The translations under genes were made by a program, and so were the position numbers. Under the pieces are notes generated by a model. That model was given only the letters and a program-made list of their open reading frames with translations, searched no databases and had not been told where the DNA came from. Shown piece by piece: positions 53,118-62,941 of a DNA stretch of 64,000 nt (positions within the stretch are counted from its first letter, which is position 1; each line of letters begins with the position of its first letter). The stretch lies in contig NZ_KB849230.1 of the NCBI RefSeq assembly GCF_000368045.1, positions 135,124 to 199,123 of the forward strand, written 5' to 3'. The DNA is from Acinetobacter johnsonii CIP 64.6. Lineage in GTDB: Bacteria > Pseudomonadota > Gammaproteobacteria > Pseudomonadales > Moraxellaceae.

Positions 53118-54527
53118 TTAGAGTTTCTCCATCAAATCAGCCATCAACGTTTCCATATGGGTATAACGAGAACCTTTAAACAGGAAACTCATAGACTGGG
53201 GTTGATGTGTTTCAATTAAACTGAGTAAGAACGGCAAAGCCTGCTCTTGATTCAAAAAAGCCTGCATTTTTTTGCCATATTGGGTGCTGCGTGCGCCTTC
53301 TTGTGCAGCAGGTGCAAATTCACCGACAGCCACTACGAAGTTCAGCCCTTTCACTGAGACCAAATCACGCCCCAGCATATAGTGCTGCTGTGCAGCAGAG
53401 CTACCTAGCTCACCGATATCACCCATCACCATCACCCGAACCCCCTCTTGCTGTGCAAGCACTTCAGCAGCGGCACGCATAGAAGTTGGGTTGGCATTAT
53501 AGGTATCATCAATCAACAAATGATGGCCTTGTTGAATAAAATTCAAACGCCCTTTTGCACCGACCGCTTGCTCAAGGCCAAGCACAATATCATCCAAGCT
53601 GATGCCAATCGCTAAAGCAAAAGCTGCTGCAGCGGTTGAATTTTGAACATTATGCTCCCCAGCAAACGGTAAGTTCACCTGACGCACGCCTTGCGGGGTA
53701 TTCAACTTAAACGTTGCAGATTGTGCCTGTAACTCAATCTCAGTGGCAAAGATTTCACCACCCGCACCAAAGCCGAGCACCTGTTCAGTTTGCACTGCTT
53801 GGCGAATGCTATCGGCAAAATCATCGGCTGCTGGAACAATGGATGTGCCATTTGGAGCAATATGCGTATAAATCTCAGACTTGGCACGGCAAATGCCATC
53901 ACGTCCACCAAACTCACCCAAGTGCGCTGTGCCAATATTGATAATGCCCGCCACCAAGGGTTGGACCAAATTCGAAGTATAGTCAATTTCACCTTGATGG
54001 CTTGCACCCAACTCCATCACTGCATATTGATGCTCAGGACGTAATTCCAATAACATGACTGGCACACCCAAGTCGTTATTCAGATTGCCACGGGTCACCA
54101 ACGTTGGTGCTATACGTGACAAAATACTGCCTAACATTTCTTTGGTGGTGGTTTTACCACTACTCCCCGTCAGCGCAATCACTTTTAGCTGTGGGTTTTG
54201 TGCACGGCGATAAGCCCCCAGTTGTCCCAATGCCAAACGTGTATCAGGCACCACCAACTGACAAATCTCTGCATCTATAGGCTGACTCACAATGGCGACT
54301 TGGCAACCTTGTTCAGCAACTTGCGTAATAAAAGCATGCGCATCAAAACGTTCGCCTTTGAGAGCTAAGAAAGCATCTCCTGCTTCTGCATCACGCGAAT
54401 CCGTCAAAATACGCTTAATTTCAGTATTTGGCGCTTGATCATTTAGCCAATAACCTTGGGTTGCTTCGAGTAACTGTGCGACGGTCCATGACACTAAAGG
54501 CACTGTGCTGGTTGTTGAGGTATGCAT
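53118..54527 (-). CDS. murF: UDP-MurNAc-tripeptide--D-Ala-D-Ala ligase MurF
   Basis: Adds D-Ala-D-Ala to the muropeptide precursor. Its 469 residues have a ligase P-loop ALTGSSGKTTTKEM, HLGEFGGRDGICRAKSEI, and the late DDTYNANPTSMRAA. It starts 9 bases after murE and abuts mraY. Confidence 0.97.
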   Translation of the reverse strand: MHTSTTSTVPLVSWTVAQLLEATQGYWLNDQAPNTEIKRILTDSRDAEAGDAFLALKGERFDAHAFITQVAEQGCQVAIVSQPIDAEICQLVVPDTRLALGQLGAYRRAQNPQLKVIALTGSSGKTTTKEMLGSILSRIAPTLVTRGNLNNDLGVPVMLLELRPEHQYAVMELGASHQGEIDYTSNLVQPLVAGIINIGTAHLGEFGGRDGICRAKSEIYTHIAPNGTSIVPAADDFADSIRQAVQTEQVLGFGAGGEIFATEIELQAQSATFKLNTPQGVRQVNLPFAGEHNVQNSTAAAAFALAIGISLDDIVLGLEQAVGAKGRLNFIQQGHHLLIDDTYNANPTSMRAAAEVLAQQEGVRVMVMGDIGELGSSAAQQHYMLGRDLVSVKGLNFVVAVGEFAPAAQEGARSTQYGKKMQAFLNQEQALPFLLSLIETHQPQSMSFLFKGSRYTHMETLMADLMEKL

Positions 54528-54536
54528 ACGACTTCC

Positions 54537-56033
54537 TTAGTGTGCAGGATAAGCAGAATCAGTAGTGTGGTGCTGTGCATCAATCGCGGATTGCACTTCG
54601 ACGACATCGTCAAACCAATGCCGAACACCCTCTATTTCTTGATAGTTTTCATGACCTTTACCGGCAATCACGACAATATCACCCGCTTGGGCCTGTTGAA
54701 CGGCAAATTTAATCGCTTCACGACGATCATGGATTTCATGAACCACACGGTTTGAGAAATCAATCCCCGCTTTCATATCGGCAAAAATTTGCTCAGGATT
54801 TTCGGTACGTGGGTTATCTGAAGTCAACAACACCACATCTGCTCCGTTTAATGCTGCTTGGGTCATGAGTGGGCGTTTTCCACGGTCGCGGTCTCCACCA
54901 CAGCCAAATACCGCCCAGAGTTGCTGCTCTACATGGCGCTTCAACGTGCTTAAGACTTGCACCAAAGCATCAGGTGTATGCGCATAATCAACCACAAATA
55001 AACGCGCATCATCACGAATCACTTGCATACGGCCTGGTGCACCCTTCAGCTGTGCTGTCGTAGTAACCACATCGGCTAAATCAAAACCCGCTTGTTCAAC
55101 CATAATTAAACTTGCGACCAAATTTTCAATATTAAAATGACCCAATAATGGGTTCTGTACCTGATATTCGGCCTGTGCCGTACACAGGCTAAAGTTCGCA
55201 CCCGTCAGGCTATATTGAATATTCTTCACCTGATAGTCTGCAGGCTGCGTGGTTGAATAGGTTAAAATTTTCGGTTGAGCTGGATTATTTTGTGCCGCTT
55301 GAATCATGACTCCAGCATGCTCATCATCCAGATTGATGACTGCAACTTTCAATGATGGAAATTGAAACAAGCGAGATTTAGCTTCGGCATAGGACTCAAG
55401 CGTGCCATGGTAGTCCAAATGGTCACGACTTAAGTTGCTATATGCAGCAATTTCAATTTCACTACCCGCTAAACGGCCTTGTTCCAAACCATGTGAAGAG
55501 GCTTCAATCGATGCAAATTCAGCCCCTTGCTTGGCATAGCTATGTAGTGCATTTTGTAAATGCAGCGCATCTAAAGTGGTATGCGACGATGCTTCTAAAT
55601 TGGGTAAAATGCCATTACCTGTCGTGCCCATCACAGCACAAGACTGACCTTGCAACATCAACAGCTCAGCAACCAAACGAGAAATCGTAGTTTTACCATT
55701 GGTTCCTGTCACCGCTAAAATACGAGCAGGCTGTACTTGGCTAGTGGCCAACAAAAATTGCTTTTGCCAGTCTCCCATCAAGTGACGCACATTCGGCACC
55801 ACAATACTGTTTTCAAGTGCAAGCTGAGTTTCACTCACCACCGCTAAAGCCCCTTTGTCCAAGGCTATTTGCGCAAACTGCTCTGTTTTCTCAGGTTGTG
55901 AAAGTGATGTCAGCGCAATAAAAATTTGCCCTGCCTGTACTTTACGGCTATCAAGAACAAAACCTTGAAATGGCTGTGCCATCCATCCAGCGTTTTGGTT
56001 AGCGGTGTAGAGTTGTTGAAATGTAATGGACAT
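54537..56033 (-). CDS. murE: UDP-MurNAc-dipeptide--meso-diaminopimelate ligase MurE
   Basis: Adds meso-DAP to UDP-MurNAc-L-Ala-D-Glu. Its 498 residues have the P-loop AVTGTNGKTTISRL, SSHGLEQGRL, SNLSRDHLDYHGTLESYAEAKSRLF, and the DAP-specificity motif DNPRTENPEQI. It begins 7 bases after ftsI. Confidence 0.97.
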   Translation of the reverse strand: MSITFQQLYTANQNAGWMAQPFQGFVLDSRKVQAGQIFIALTSLSQPEKTEQFAQIALDKGALAVVSETQLALENSIVVPNVRHLMGDWQKQFLLATSQVQPARILAVTGTNGKTTISRLVAELLMLQGQSCAVMGTTGNGILPNLEASSHTTLDALHLQNALHSYAKQGAEFASIEASSHGLEQGRLAGSEIEIAAYSNLSRDHLDYHGTLESYAEAKSRLFQFPSLKVAVINLDDEHAGVMIQAAQNNPAQPKILTYSTTQPADYQVKNIQYSLTGANFSLCTAQAEYQVQNPLLGHFNIENLVASLIMVEQAGFDLADVVTTTAQLKGAPGRMQVIRDDARLFVVDYAHTPDALVQVLSTLKRHVEQQLWAVFGCGGDRDRGKRPLMTQAALNGADVVLLTSDNPRTENPEQIFADMKAGIDFSNRVVHEIHDRREAIKFAVQQAQAGDIVVIAGKGHENYQEIEGVRHWFDDVVEVQSAIDAQHHTTDSAYPAH

Positions 56034-56040
56034 TCATCAC

Positions 56041-57864
56041 CTATTTCTTGATTACAGGAGCATCTAAAGGTTTATCTAAAGGCACGTTCATTAAACGTAA
56101 GGATTCTTGCATAACACGGGCAAATACAGGCGCAGACACCGTACCACCATAGTAAGTCCCTTGCGGGTTTTCGACCACAACCACCATCGCTAAACGCGGG
56201 TCACTAACGGGTGCAACACCGGCAAAAAGTGCACGATATTCATTGGTTGAGTAGCCTTTACGGTCAGCACGTAACTTATGTGCGGTTCCTGTTTTACCCC
56301 CCACACGGTAACCCGGAATGGTTGCACGAGTCGCGGTACCACCCGGTAAAGTTGCCGTTTCCATCATCAACAAAACCTGATCCGCAATTTTTGGATCAAT
56401 CATTTGTTCACCACGGGGCGGCGCATCTAACTTATACAAACTCAAAGGCATTTTCACACCTTTGTTAGCCAACATGGCATAAGCATCCACCAGTTGCAGC
56501 ACAGTCGCATTTAAGCCATAGCCATATGCCATGGTCGCCACTTCCGATACATTCCATTTACTTGGCGGAAGAATTAAACCACCACTTTCACCTGGAAATT
56601 TAACCGCAGAACGCTGACCAAAACCAAGACGTTTATAAAAAGTCGGTAAAGTTGCATAAGGGAGAGATAAGGCAATTTTAGCCACACCCACGTTAGACGA
56701 TTTTTGAATAATTCCACCCAAAGTCAGTGGACCATAGTTATGTGTATCTCGAATGGTGTGGTTGCCGACTCGCATCGAACCCGGAGTGGTATTAACCACA
56801 GTATTCGGCATGTATTTGCCGCTTTCCAAGGCCATTGAAATGGTCAAAGGCTTCATGGTTGAACCCGGTTCGAAAGAGTCAACCGCACCACGGTTACGCA
56901 TGGCGTCTTTATTGGACAAACTGTTTTTATCGTTCGGGTTATACGACGGCCACGACGCCATCGCTAAAATTTCACCCGTTTTCACATCGACCGCAATTGC
57001 TGTGGCAGAACGAGCATTATTGGCTACACCCGCAGCGGTCAGTTCACGGTACATAATGTATTGAAGGCGCGAGTCAATACTGAGCGTAATATTTTCGCCC
57101 GGCTCAACTTCTTTAACCACCTCGGCATCTTTAAAACGATTGCCCTTTTTATCTCGAACAATTTGCTGCTCACCATCAATACCCGACAAGCGTTGATTCA
57201 GCTGCATTTCTAAACCTTCAATGCCCGAACCTTCACTGTTGGTCAAACCAATAATTTGCGCATTCGGTTGTGGCTGCGGATAGTAACGTTTGTAGTTCTT
57301 TTCGGTATACACCCCTTGGAACTCACGTTTCGCAATCAGTTCAGCTTGCTGAGGTGGCACTTCTTTTTTTAAGACCAAGTAACGCGAACGCGGACGTTCA
57401 TTCAGTTTCCGCTTCAGTTCCGCACGATCCATGCCGACGGCATCAGCCAACTCATCCAGATTTAAGTTTTTGTCTGGTAATTGACGCTTCAATTTACGAT
57501 TGTGTGGATCTTTGGCTAATTCAGCGGTAATTTCATCAAACAGTTTTTTATTATCAAAATAATCACGTGGATCAATCACCACTTTCATGATCGGCGTACT
57601 GATCGCCAAAGGCACACCATGACGGTCATAAATCACACCGCGCATGGCTTTAATTTTTTCAGTTCTTAAAATATTGGCATTGGCTTTGTTTTGCAAAAAC
57701 TCAGTATTGATGACCTGTACGTAAAAAGCACGTCCAACCAAAGCAATAAAGCAAGCTAAAACCACTGCCCACATGAGATAAAAGCGCCACATTTCAACCT
57801 GTAGAGCCGATTTTTCAGTCACCGCTTGCTGTTTTTTACGAGTGGGTTTACGCTTTTCTACCAT
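56041..57864 (-). CDS. ftsI: Peptidoglycan transpeptidase FtsI (PBP3)
   Basis: Septal class B PBP of 607 residues with one N-terminal membrane helix (about 28-50). A dimerisation domain is followed by the transpeptidase motifs: FEPGSTMKPLTISMAL (S-x-x-K), KSSNVGVAKI (S-x-N) and VGGKTGTAHK (K-T-G). The gene follows ftsL in the dcw cluster. Confidence 0.97.
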   Translation of the reverse strand: MVEKRKPTRKKQQAVTEKSALQVEMWRFYLMWAVVLACFIALVGRAFYVQVINTEFLQNKANANILRTEKIKAMRGVIYDRHGVPLAISTPIMKVVIDPRDYFDNKKLFDEITAELAKDPHNRKLKRQLPDKNLNLDELADAVGMDRAELKRKLNERPRSRYLVLKKEVPPQQAELIAKREFQGVYTEKNYKRYYPQPQPNAQIIGLTNSEGSGIEGLEMQLNQRLSGIDGEQQIVRDKKGNRFKDAEVVKEVEPGENITLSIDSRLQYIMYRELTAAGVANNARSATAIAVDVKTGEILAMASWPSYNPNDKNSLSNKDAMRNRGAVDSFEPGSTMKPLTISMALESGKYMPNTVVNTTPGSMRVGNHTIRDTHNYGPLTLGGIIQKSSNVGVAKIALSLPYATLPTFYKRLGFGQRSAVKFPGESGGLILPPSKWNVSEVATMAYGYGLNATVLQLVDAYAMLANKGVKMPLSLYKLDAPPRGEQMIDPKIADQVLLMMETATLPGGTATRATIPGYRVGGKTGTAHKLRADRKGYSTNEYRALFAGVAPVSDPRLAMVVVVENPQGTYYGGTVSAPVFARVMQESLRLMNVPLDKPLDAPVIKK

Positions 57865-57876
57865 GTTACAGCGGCC

Positions 57877-58209
57877 TTATTTTTTGTCTTCTGAAGTCGT
57901 GGGTAAAGAAATCACTACGGTTTGCGCCGCAGGTGGTGAATACATCCGCAGTTGCGTCACTGCGCGCGTTCCAATTTGTGCAGTTGCGCCAAAAGTTTGC
58001 TGTTCAATCAGCAAACGGCCCCACTCTGCATTTAAGTCATCACGCTCGCGCATAAAAGAGCTCATTTCGCGATAGTCATGACGGTATTCAAACACTTGGA
58101 ACACCACCATCATGGCACTGATAAACACCAGCACCAATAAAATGACATAGGCAATCAGCTTCTTAAACTTTAACTTTGTTGGAATTTTTTCAACGACTTC
58201 AGTTTTCAT
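57877..58209 (-). CDS. ftsL: Cell division protein FtsL
   Basis: Bitopic protein of 110 residues: short cytoplasmic tail, a membrane helix (about 19-40), then a periplasmic leucine-zipper-like coiled coil (EYRHDYREMSSFMRERDDLNAEWGRLLIEQQTFG). It activates FtsWI together with FtsB and FtsQ. It overlaps rsmH by TAATG. Confidence 0.9.
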   Translation of the reverse strand: MKTEVVEKIPTKLKFKKLIAYVILLVLVFISAMMVVFQVFEYRHDYREMSSFMRERDDLNAEWGRLLIEQQTFGATAQIGTRAVTQLRMYSPPAAQTVVISLPTTSEDKK

Positions 58210-59132
58210 TATTCGCCTTTAAGTGCTAAGCGCTCTGCAACTCTAAGCCATGCACTACGTGAACGTGGATTGGCTTTAACCTCGGCATCACTTGCTTTCA
58301 CACGTGATACTTTCTTTAAACGACGCGTATCTGATCGTTGTTGTGGCATACCCCAACCCATGTCTTCCTCAAGTGTCGACTCTTTTTGAATAAATTGTTT
58401 AATTAATCGATCTTCTAAGGAATGGAAGCTAATCACAGCCAAGCGACCATTCGGTTTTAATACGTCTACCGCTTGCGGTAGGAAAACTTCAATATCTTCT
58501 AATTCTTTATTAATGGCAATACGAATTGCTTGGAAAGTTCGTGTTGCGGCATGTTTATTTTTTTCCCATTTCGGGTGCGCTACTTTCACAATTTCAGCCA
58601 ACTGCGCTGTGGTTTCAATCAACCCGGCCGCTTTAATGGCTTTGGCAATACGACGGCTATAACGCTCTTCACCGTATTGGAAAATAATATTGGCTAACGC
58701 CTCTTCCTCAATATTGACCAACCACTGCGCTGCGGTTGGACCTTTTGAATTGTCCATACGCATATCCAGTGGTCCATCTTTCATAAAACTAAAGCCACGT
58801 TCTGCCTGATCAAGCTGCGGTGAAGACACGCCCAAATCGGCCATAACCCCATCGACCAAGCCAATGCCGCGTACCTCTAACTCATGCTTAAGGTCAGCAA
58901 AGCTGGCATGGATAATTTTAAAACGTGGATCTTCTTGTTCTAAAATCGCGGCTGTTTCGAGTGCTTGCGGGTCTTTATCAAAACCATAGACACGTGCATT
59001 TTCATCCAGCTTAGACAACAGCAAACGCGTATGTCCGCCACGACCAAACGTCCCGTCAATGAAAATCCCTGTATTGCGATCTGCTACCAAAGCATCAACA
59101 GTTTCGTGAAGTAATACAGAAATATGCGACAT
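58209..59132 (-). CDS. rsmH: 16S rRNA (cytosine-1402-N4)-methyltransferase RsmH
   Basis: Protein of 307 residues starting MSHISVLLHETVDAL. The SAM site DGTFGRGGHTRLLL, LGVSSPQLDQAERGFSF and VISFHSLEDRLIKQF are all present. It is the first dcw gene here; mraZ, which precedes it in many bacteria, is absent, as elsewhere in the genus. Confidence 0.97.
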   Translation of the reverse strand: MSHISVLLHETVDALVADRNTGIFIDGTFGRGGHTRLLLSKLDENARVYGFDKDPQALETAAILEQEDPRFKIIHASFADLKHELEVRGIGLVDGVMADLGVSSPQLDQAERGFSFMKDGPLDMRMDNSKGPTAAQWLVNIEEEALANIIFQYGEERYSRRIAKAIKAAGLIETTAQLAEIVKVAHPKWEKNKHAATRTFQAIRIAINKELEDIEVFLPQAVDVLKPNGRLAVISFHSLEDRLIKQFIQKESTLEEDMGWGMPQQRSDTRRLKKVSRVKASDAEVKANPRSRSAWLRVAERLALKGE

Positions 59133-59265
59133 AAAGACTCAATATGATCGGAAGGAAAAATGTAACTGCACATTATTACCTTGTTTTAACAAAGCTCCAA
59201 ACGACTTTTTGTAGGGAAATATTACTTTTCATAGACAAAACCGTTTTTAAACGGCATTCATTATC

Positions 59266-59290
59266 AAAAAAGCCTCCCAAGGGAGGCTTT
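59266..59290 (-). terminator. Terminator after the sulfate-binding protein gene
   Basis: Stem GCCTCCC/GGGAGGC with a two-base loop; on the minus strand a run of six T follows. Confidence 0.88.
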
Positions 59291-59319
59291 GTAAGCAGCA
59301 GCTGAAATAATTAACTGGA

Positions 59320-60339
59320 TTATTTACGGCTATTATAGATTTGGTCGAAAGTCGCCCCATTCACAAAGTGGGTCTTTTGAGCATTGGCCCAACCACCAAA
59401 CACTTCATCAATGGTGAAGGTTTTTAACGGTGGAAATTGCGCTTTATATTTTTCTAGAATTGCAGCATTACGCGGACGATAGAAGTGTTTCGCCGCCATT
59501 TCCTGACCCAGTGGTGAATATAAATAGTTGATATAACCCTGTGCTAACCACTTGTTGCCATTTTTCGCCACGGTCTTATCAACGATTGCCACCGAAGGCT
59601 CGGTTAAAATCGAGATCGATGGATAAACAATATCGAACTGATTTTTACCTAAAGTTTTTTGTGTCACTAAGGCTTCATTTTCCCAAGTCAATAACACATC
59701 ACCAATGCGACGTTCTGCAAAGGTGGTCATAGACGCCCGTGCCGCAGAGTCCATGACTTTCACGTTATGGTACATTTTACCCACGAACTCTTTGGCTTTG
59801 ACCTCATTGCCACCGGGTTGTTTCAGTGCATAACCCCAAGCAGACAGATACACCCAACGTGGTAGACCGCCTGTTTTAGGATTAGGCGTAATAATTTGTA
59901 CACCTGGTTTGGTTAAATCAGACCAATCCTTAATTTTTTTCGGGTTGCCTTTACGTACCATGAACACAATGGTCGATGTATAAGGCGCAGAGTTATTTGG
60001 GAACTCTTTTTGCCAACCCGGCTGGATTTGACCTGATTTAACAATTTCTTCAATGTCATTGGCTAAGGCCAAGGTCACCACATCCCCTTTTAGACCATCC
60101 ACGACCGAACGGGCTTGTTTACCTGAACCCCCGTGTGACTGTTTAAAATCGACCGTTTGTCCAGTACGACTTTGCCAATAAGCACCAAAGGATTTATTGA
60201 ACTCATCGTAAAATTCACGTGTTGCATCATAGGAGACATTGAGCATAGTACGGTCAGCTGCTTGAGCTGATGTCATACTGAATGTCAGACCTGTTGCCAC
60301 TACGGCAGCAGCCCAGAGAGATTTCAAATGCGTTTTCAT
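59320..60339 (-). CDS. Sulfate ABC transporter periplasmic substrate-binding protein
   Basis: Protein of 339 residues with a signal peptide (about 1-27, ending AQA). The mature chain begins with LNVSYDATREFYDEFNKSF and carries the sulfate-site signatures KQSHGGSGKQARSV and DVVTLALANDIEEI, with PRWVYLSAWGYAL later. It matches Sbp/CysP. No permease or ATPase gene is adjacent in the window. A decayed paralogue is directly upstream. Confidence 0.93.
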   Translation of the reverse strand: MKTHLKSLWAAAVVATGLTFSMTSAQAADRTMLNVSYDATREFYDEFNKSFGAYWQSRTGQTVDFKQSHGGSGKQARSVVDGLKGDVVTLALANDIEEIVKSGQIQPGWQKEFPNNSAPYTSTIVFMVRKGNPKKIKDWSDLTKPGVQIITPNPKTGGLPRWVYLSAWGYALKQPGGNEVKAKEFVGKMYHNVKVMDSAARASMTTFAERRIGDVLLTWENEALVTQKTLGKNQFDIVYPSISILTEPSVAIVDKTVAKNGNKWLAQGYINYLYSPLGQEMAAKHFYRPRNAAILEKYKAQFPPLKTFTIDEVFGGWANAQKTHFVNGATFDQIYNSRK

Positions 60340-60528
60340 AGCGTATTAAATTAAATATCAAGAATTATGCTAAATATATGAAACAAAATCATAAATCGCA
60401 ATTCGCTTTTGTTTTTTAAATACACATTATTTTTACATCACTAAGACTTAATGAATTGTTTTTATTTAAAATAATAGCAAACACTTTACTTATTCTTATT
60501 ATATACATTTTTATGCTTAAAATATAAT

Positions 60529-60558
60529 AAAAGTGGATATGTGTATATCCACTTTTAT
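60529..60558. terminator. Strong hairpin after the decayed sulfate-binding paralogue
   Basis: A perfect 12-bp stem AAAAGTGGATAT/ATATCCACTTTT with a four-base loop, between the two paralogues. It probably terminates the upstream one. Confidence 0.8.
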
Positions 60559-60591
60559 GTTCGAACGTGATCGCGTCAAACCATAGCACGT

Positions 60592-61470
60592 TTATTTTTC
60601 AGTATAAATTTGATCAAAGATCGCACCATTTACAAAGTGAGTTTTCTGCGCTTTGGTCCACCCTCCAAAGACATCATTAATATTAAAGGTTTTTTGCTTT
60701 GGAAATTGCGCAAGGTATTTGTTCGCCACTTGTTTATTTCGTGGACGGAAGAAATGCTTCGCCGCCAACTCCTGCCCTTTTGGCGAATACAGATAGTTTA
60801 AATAGCCCTTGGCCAAATTTCGATTGCCATTTTTGTCCACGGTTTTGTCTACAATCGCAACTGACGGCTCCGCTAAAATCGAAATAGACGGATAAACAAT
60901 ATCGTATTTGTCTTTACCTAGGCCTTGAGTTGCCAGTAAAGCTTCATTTTCCCAAGACAACAACACATCACCTATGCCCCGTTCAGCAAACGTGGTCAAT
61001 GAACCTCGCGCGCCTGAATCAAGAACTTTGACATTTTGATACAGTTTTTCACCAATTCTTTGGCTTTAGCATCATTACCTCCAGGTTGTTTTAACGCATA
61101 CCCCCAAGCAGATAAATAGATCCAACGCGGCGCACCGCTTGTTTTTGGATTTGAGGTAATGATCTCACCCCCAGCTTGGTTAAATCATTCCAGTCTTTAA
61201 TTTGTTTGGATTACCTTTACGCACTAAAAAAACAATGGTTGAAGTATAAGGTGCAGAATTATTTAGAAATTCTTTTTGCCAGTTTTTATCAATTTGTCCA
61301 GTATTCACAATTTCATCAATATCATTGGCCAAGGCCACCACATCTGCTTGGAGATCCGTTGCAACGGCACGTGCTTGCTTGCCCGATCCACCATGAGACT
61401 GTTTAAAGTTGACCTCCTGCCCAGCTTTGCTTTTCCAATACTGTCCAAAGGCTTGGTTATATTCTTGTTG
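60592..61470 (-). pseudogene. Sulfate-binding protein paralogue, frameshifted and 5'-truncated
   Basis: Closely related to the gene at 59320. The last 135 codons are open (from TTFAERGIGDVL). Upstream, single-base deletions near 61050, 61165 and 61205 break the frame; the intended peptide includes KQSHGGSGKQARAV, NDIDEI and PRWIYLSAWGYALKQPGGND. An IS200/IS605 element cuts off roughly the first 50 codons at about 61470. The boundary is uncertain by a few bases. It is non-functional. Confidence 0.88.
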
Positions 61471-61484
61471 ACATCCTCCCAGAC

Positions 61485-62543
61485 CTAAAGAACGGGGATT
61501 CCTCCTCCGAGACGCTCATGTCCGAGCGCAAGAATATTCAGTGCGGAATTTATATCCCGATCATGGAGCGTACCGCACTCCATACACTGCCATTCTCTTA
61601 TTCCAAGACCTGCTCTACCTTTCGGACTGCTAGAGCGTGAGCCACAGCACGAACATGTTTGGGTCGTATAGGCTTCGTTGACTTCTCCATACCATACTCC
61701 TGCGTTCTCGCATTTATACTTGAGCATGGTTCTTAGTGTTGTCCAACTGGCATCTAACACTGACTTCGCTAATCTAGTTTGTGCTAATGCTTTAGCATTC
61801 ACATTGCCAACAAAGATTGCTGCATGTGCATTCACCAGTTTATGGCTGAATTGATGCAACATATTTTGGCGTATATTTTTAATCTTGGCGTGAATCGCTT
61901 TGACACGTTTCTTATTTTTTGCTCTTTGAGCAATGCCAAGTTTTTCCTCATATTGGCGATAGATTTTAGGAGCTTCGAGTTTCACACCATCTGAACAAGT
62001 GGCTAAATCTTTCAAACCCAAGTCTATGCCAATTGAGCCTTTAGCTATAGCTTTAACTTGTTGAATATCATCAACCACAAGGCAAACATACCAACGTCCA
62101 CGACTGTCTTCTACAAATGAGCCTGTTTTGACGTTGTATTTGCTTAGTCCGTAGCTGTCCCATAGTTTGAATTGGTGCTTGCCATATTGCACATAGCCAT
62201 CGGCGTATTTAATGGCTACTTTCTTAAAAGGTATCCAGCCTAATGAGCGTCTTGCAGATTTGTTGTTACTGACACGCCATTTTAGCTTGGCTTTTTTAAA
62301 CTGCTTTCTTCGTGTAACTAATTCTTCTGCAATTGCCTGTATGGTTTGGCTATGTAAGTTACATTCTTTTGATGTGCCTTTCGTGTATTGAGCAATATCG
62401 TATGCTGAAAAGAATTGTTGTTTACGTTGTAGGTGCTTGAAACACAAATCATTGACATAATTCCAAACAAAGTTCACCTCTACTGCTAGTTGGTCTAGCA
62501 TCTTGCAATGTTTGTCTTTTATTCGTAATTTAAGTGTTTTCAT
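61485..62543 (-). CDS. tnpB: TnpB RNA-guided nuclease with rearranged RuvC site
   Basis: Protein of 352 residues. The RuvC-I aspartate is Asp174 in SIGIDLGLKDLAT. At the RuvC-II position, where most TnpBs have E-D-L/E-N-L, this one reads IFVGNVNAKAL (Gly246). Glutamates at 287 and 290 (GEVNEAYTTQT) could supply the missing acid, as reported for a subset of TnpBs and for Fanzors. A zinc ribbon follows (Cys297, Cys300, Cys320, Cys323), then Asp330 in HDRDINSALNI. It appears full-length. Its guide RNA should come from the element end beyond the 3' end of the gene. Confidence 0.9.
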   Translation of the reverse strand: MKTLKLRIKDKHCKMLDQLAVEVNFVWNYVNDLCFKHLQRKQQFFSAYDIAQYTKGTSKECNLHSQTIQAIAEELVTRRKQFKKAKLKWRVSNNKSARRSLGWIPFKKVAIKYADGYVQYGKHQFKLWDSYGLSKYNVKTGSFVEDSRGRWYVCLVVDDIQQVKAIAKGSIGIDLGLKDLATCSDGVKLEAPKIYRQYEEKLGIAQRAKNKKRVKAIHAKIKNIRQNMLHQFSHKLVNAHAAIFVGNVNAKALAQTRLAKSVLDASWTTLRTMLKYKCENAGVWYGEVNEAYTTQTCSCCGSRSSSPKGRAGLGIREWQCMECGTLHDRDINSALNILALGHERLGGGIPVL

Positions 62544-62563
62544 TACTAAAATATATTTGGTCT

Positions 62564-62720
62564 ATGAGCAATAGTCAAGAGATTAGAACAGGTCGTCATT
62601 GTGTTTTTAATATGCACGTTCATTTAGTCTTTGTCGCTAAATATTGTAGAGATGTTTTTACCAAAGCAATGCTTGAAACAATGCGTGAAGTGTTTGAGCG
62701 TGTTTGTTTAGACTTTGAAG
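62564..62720 (+). pseudogene. tnpA: IS200/IS605 tnpA (Y1 transposase), truncated
   Basis: It encodes the first 52 residues of a Y1 HUH transposase, with the metal-binding His pair in NMHVHLVFVAKY. ATG 62564 is the family start. The gene is cut after about a third of its length by an IS66-type terminal repeat at 62721. The catalytic Tyr is lost, so the element cannot move by itself. Confidence 0.88.
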
Positions 62721-62855
62721 GTAAGCGTCCGCTGAACCCACTTTTTCTAACTCATTAATACCGCGATAGTGTCCACTAAAATTTAAGTGGACACCTATTT
62801 ATGGATTTAAAGACAGTTATAGACAGCACACCAACCCTAAAAAAGCCCGTCGAAC
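62721..62855. mobile_element. Left end of a first IS66-type element, interrupted
   Basis: It begins GTAAGCGTCCGCTGAAC, the IS66-type terminal repeat. A stem GTGTCCACT/AGTGGACAC (62769-62794) lies just before an ATG at 62801, which opens a frame MDLKTVIDSTPTLKKPVE of tnpA type. After 18 codons the frame meets a second copy of the same 17-base terminal repeat at 62856. The remainder lies beyond the window or is lost. Confidence 0.75.
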
Positions 62856-62903
62856 GTAAGCGTCCGCTGAACACACCTTATGAATTCATCCTATAAGCCT
62901 TAA

Positions 62904-62937
62904 TTTAGTCCCCACTTAAAAACAAGTGGGGACTAAA
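62904..62937. promoter_or_regulatory. Hairpin upstream of IS66 tnpA
   Basis: TTTAGTCCCCACTT and its exact reverse complement are separated by six bases and end 4 bases before the tnpA ATG, covering the expected ribosome binding site. It may limit expression by read-through transcripts. The first IS66-type element has a shorter stem in the same place. Confidence 0.65.
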
Positions 62938-62941
62938 ATTT

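Larger units (their letters stand above)
61471..62720. mobile_element. IS200/IS605-family element, truncated
   Basis: Divergent tnpA and tnpB genes 20 bases apart, as in the IS605 group. The end next to tnpB is at about 61471, inside the sulfate-binding pseudogene, and shows an imperfect hairpin (ATCCTCCC against GGGGAT). The tnpA side is cut at 62720 by an IS66-type element. Confidence 0.85.

Noticed and set aside
58209..59319. Missing mraZ as a deletion
   Set aside because: Starting the dcw cluster with rsmH is usual in Acinetobacter and there is no remnant, so it is not evidence of a local event.
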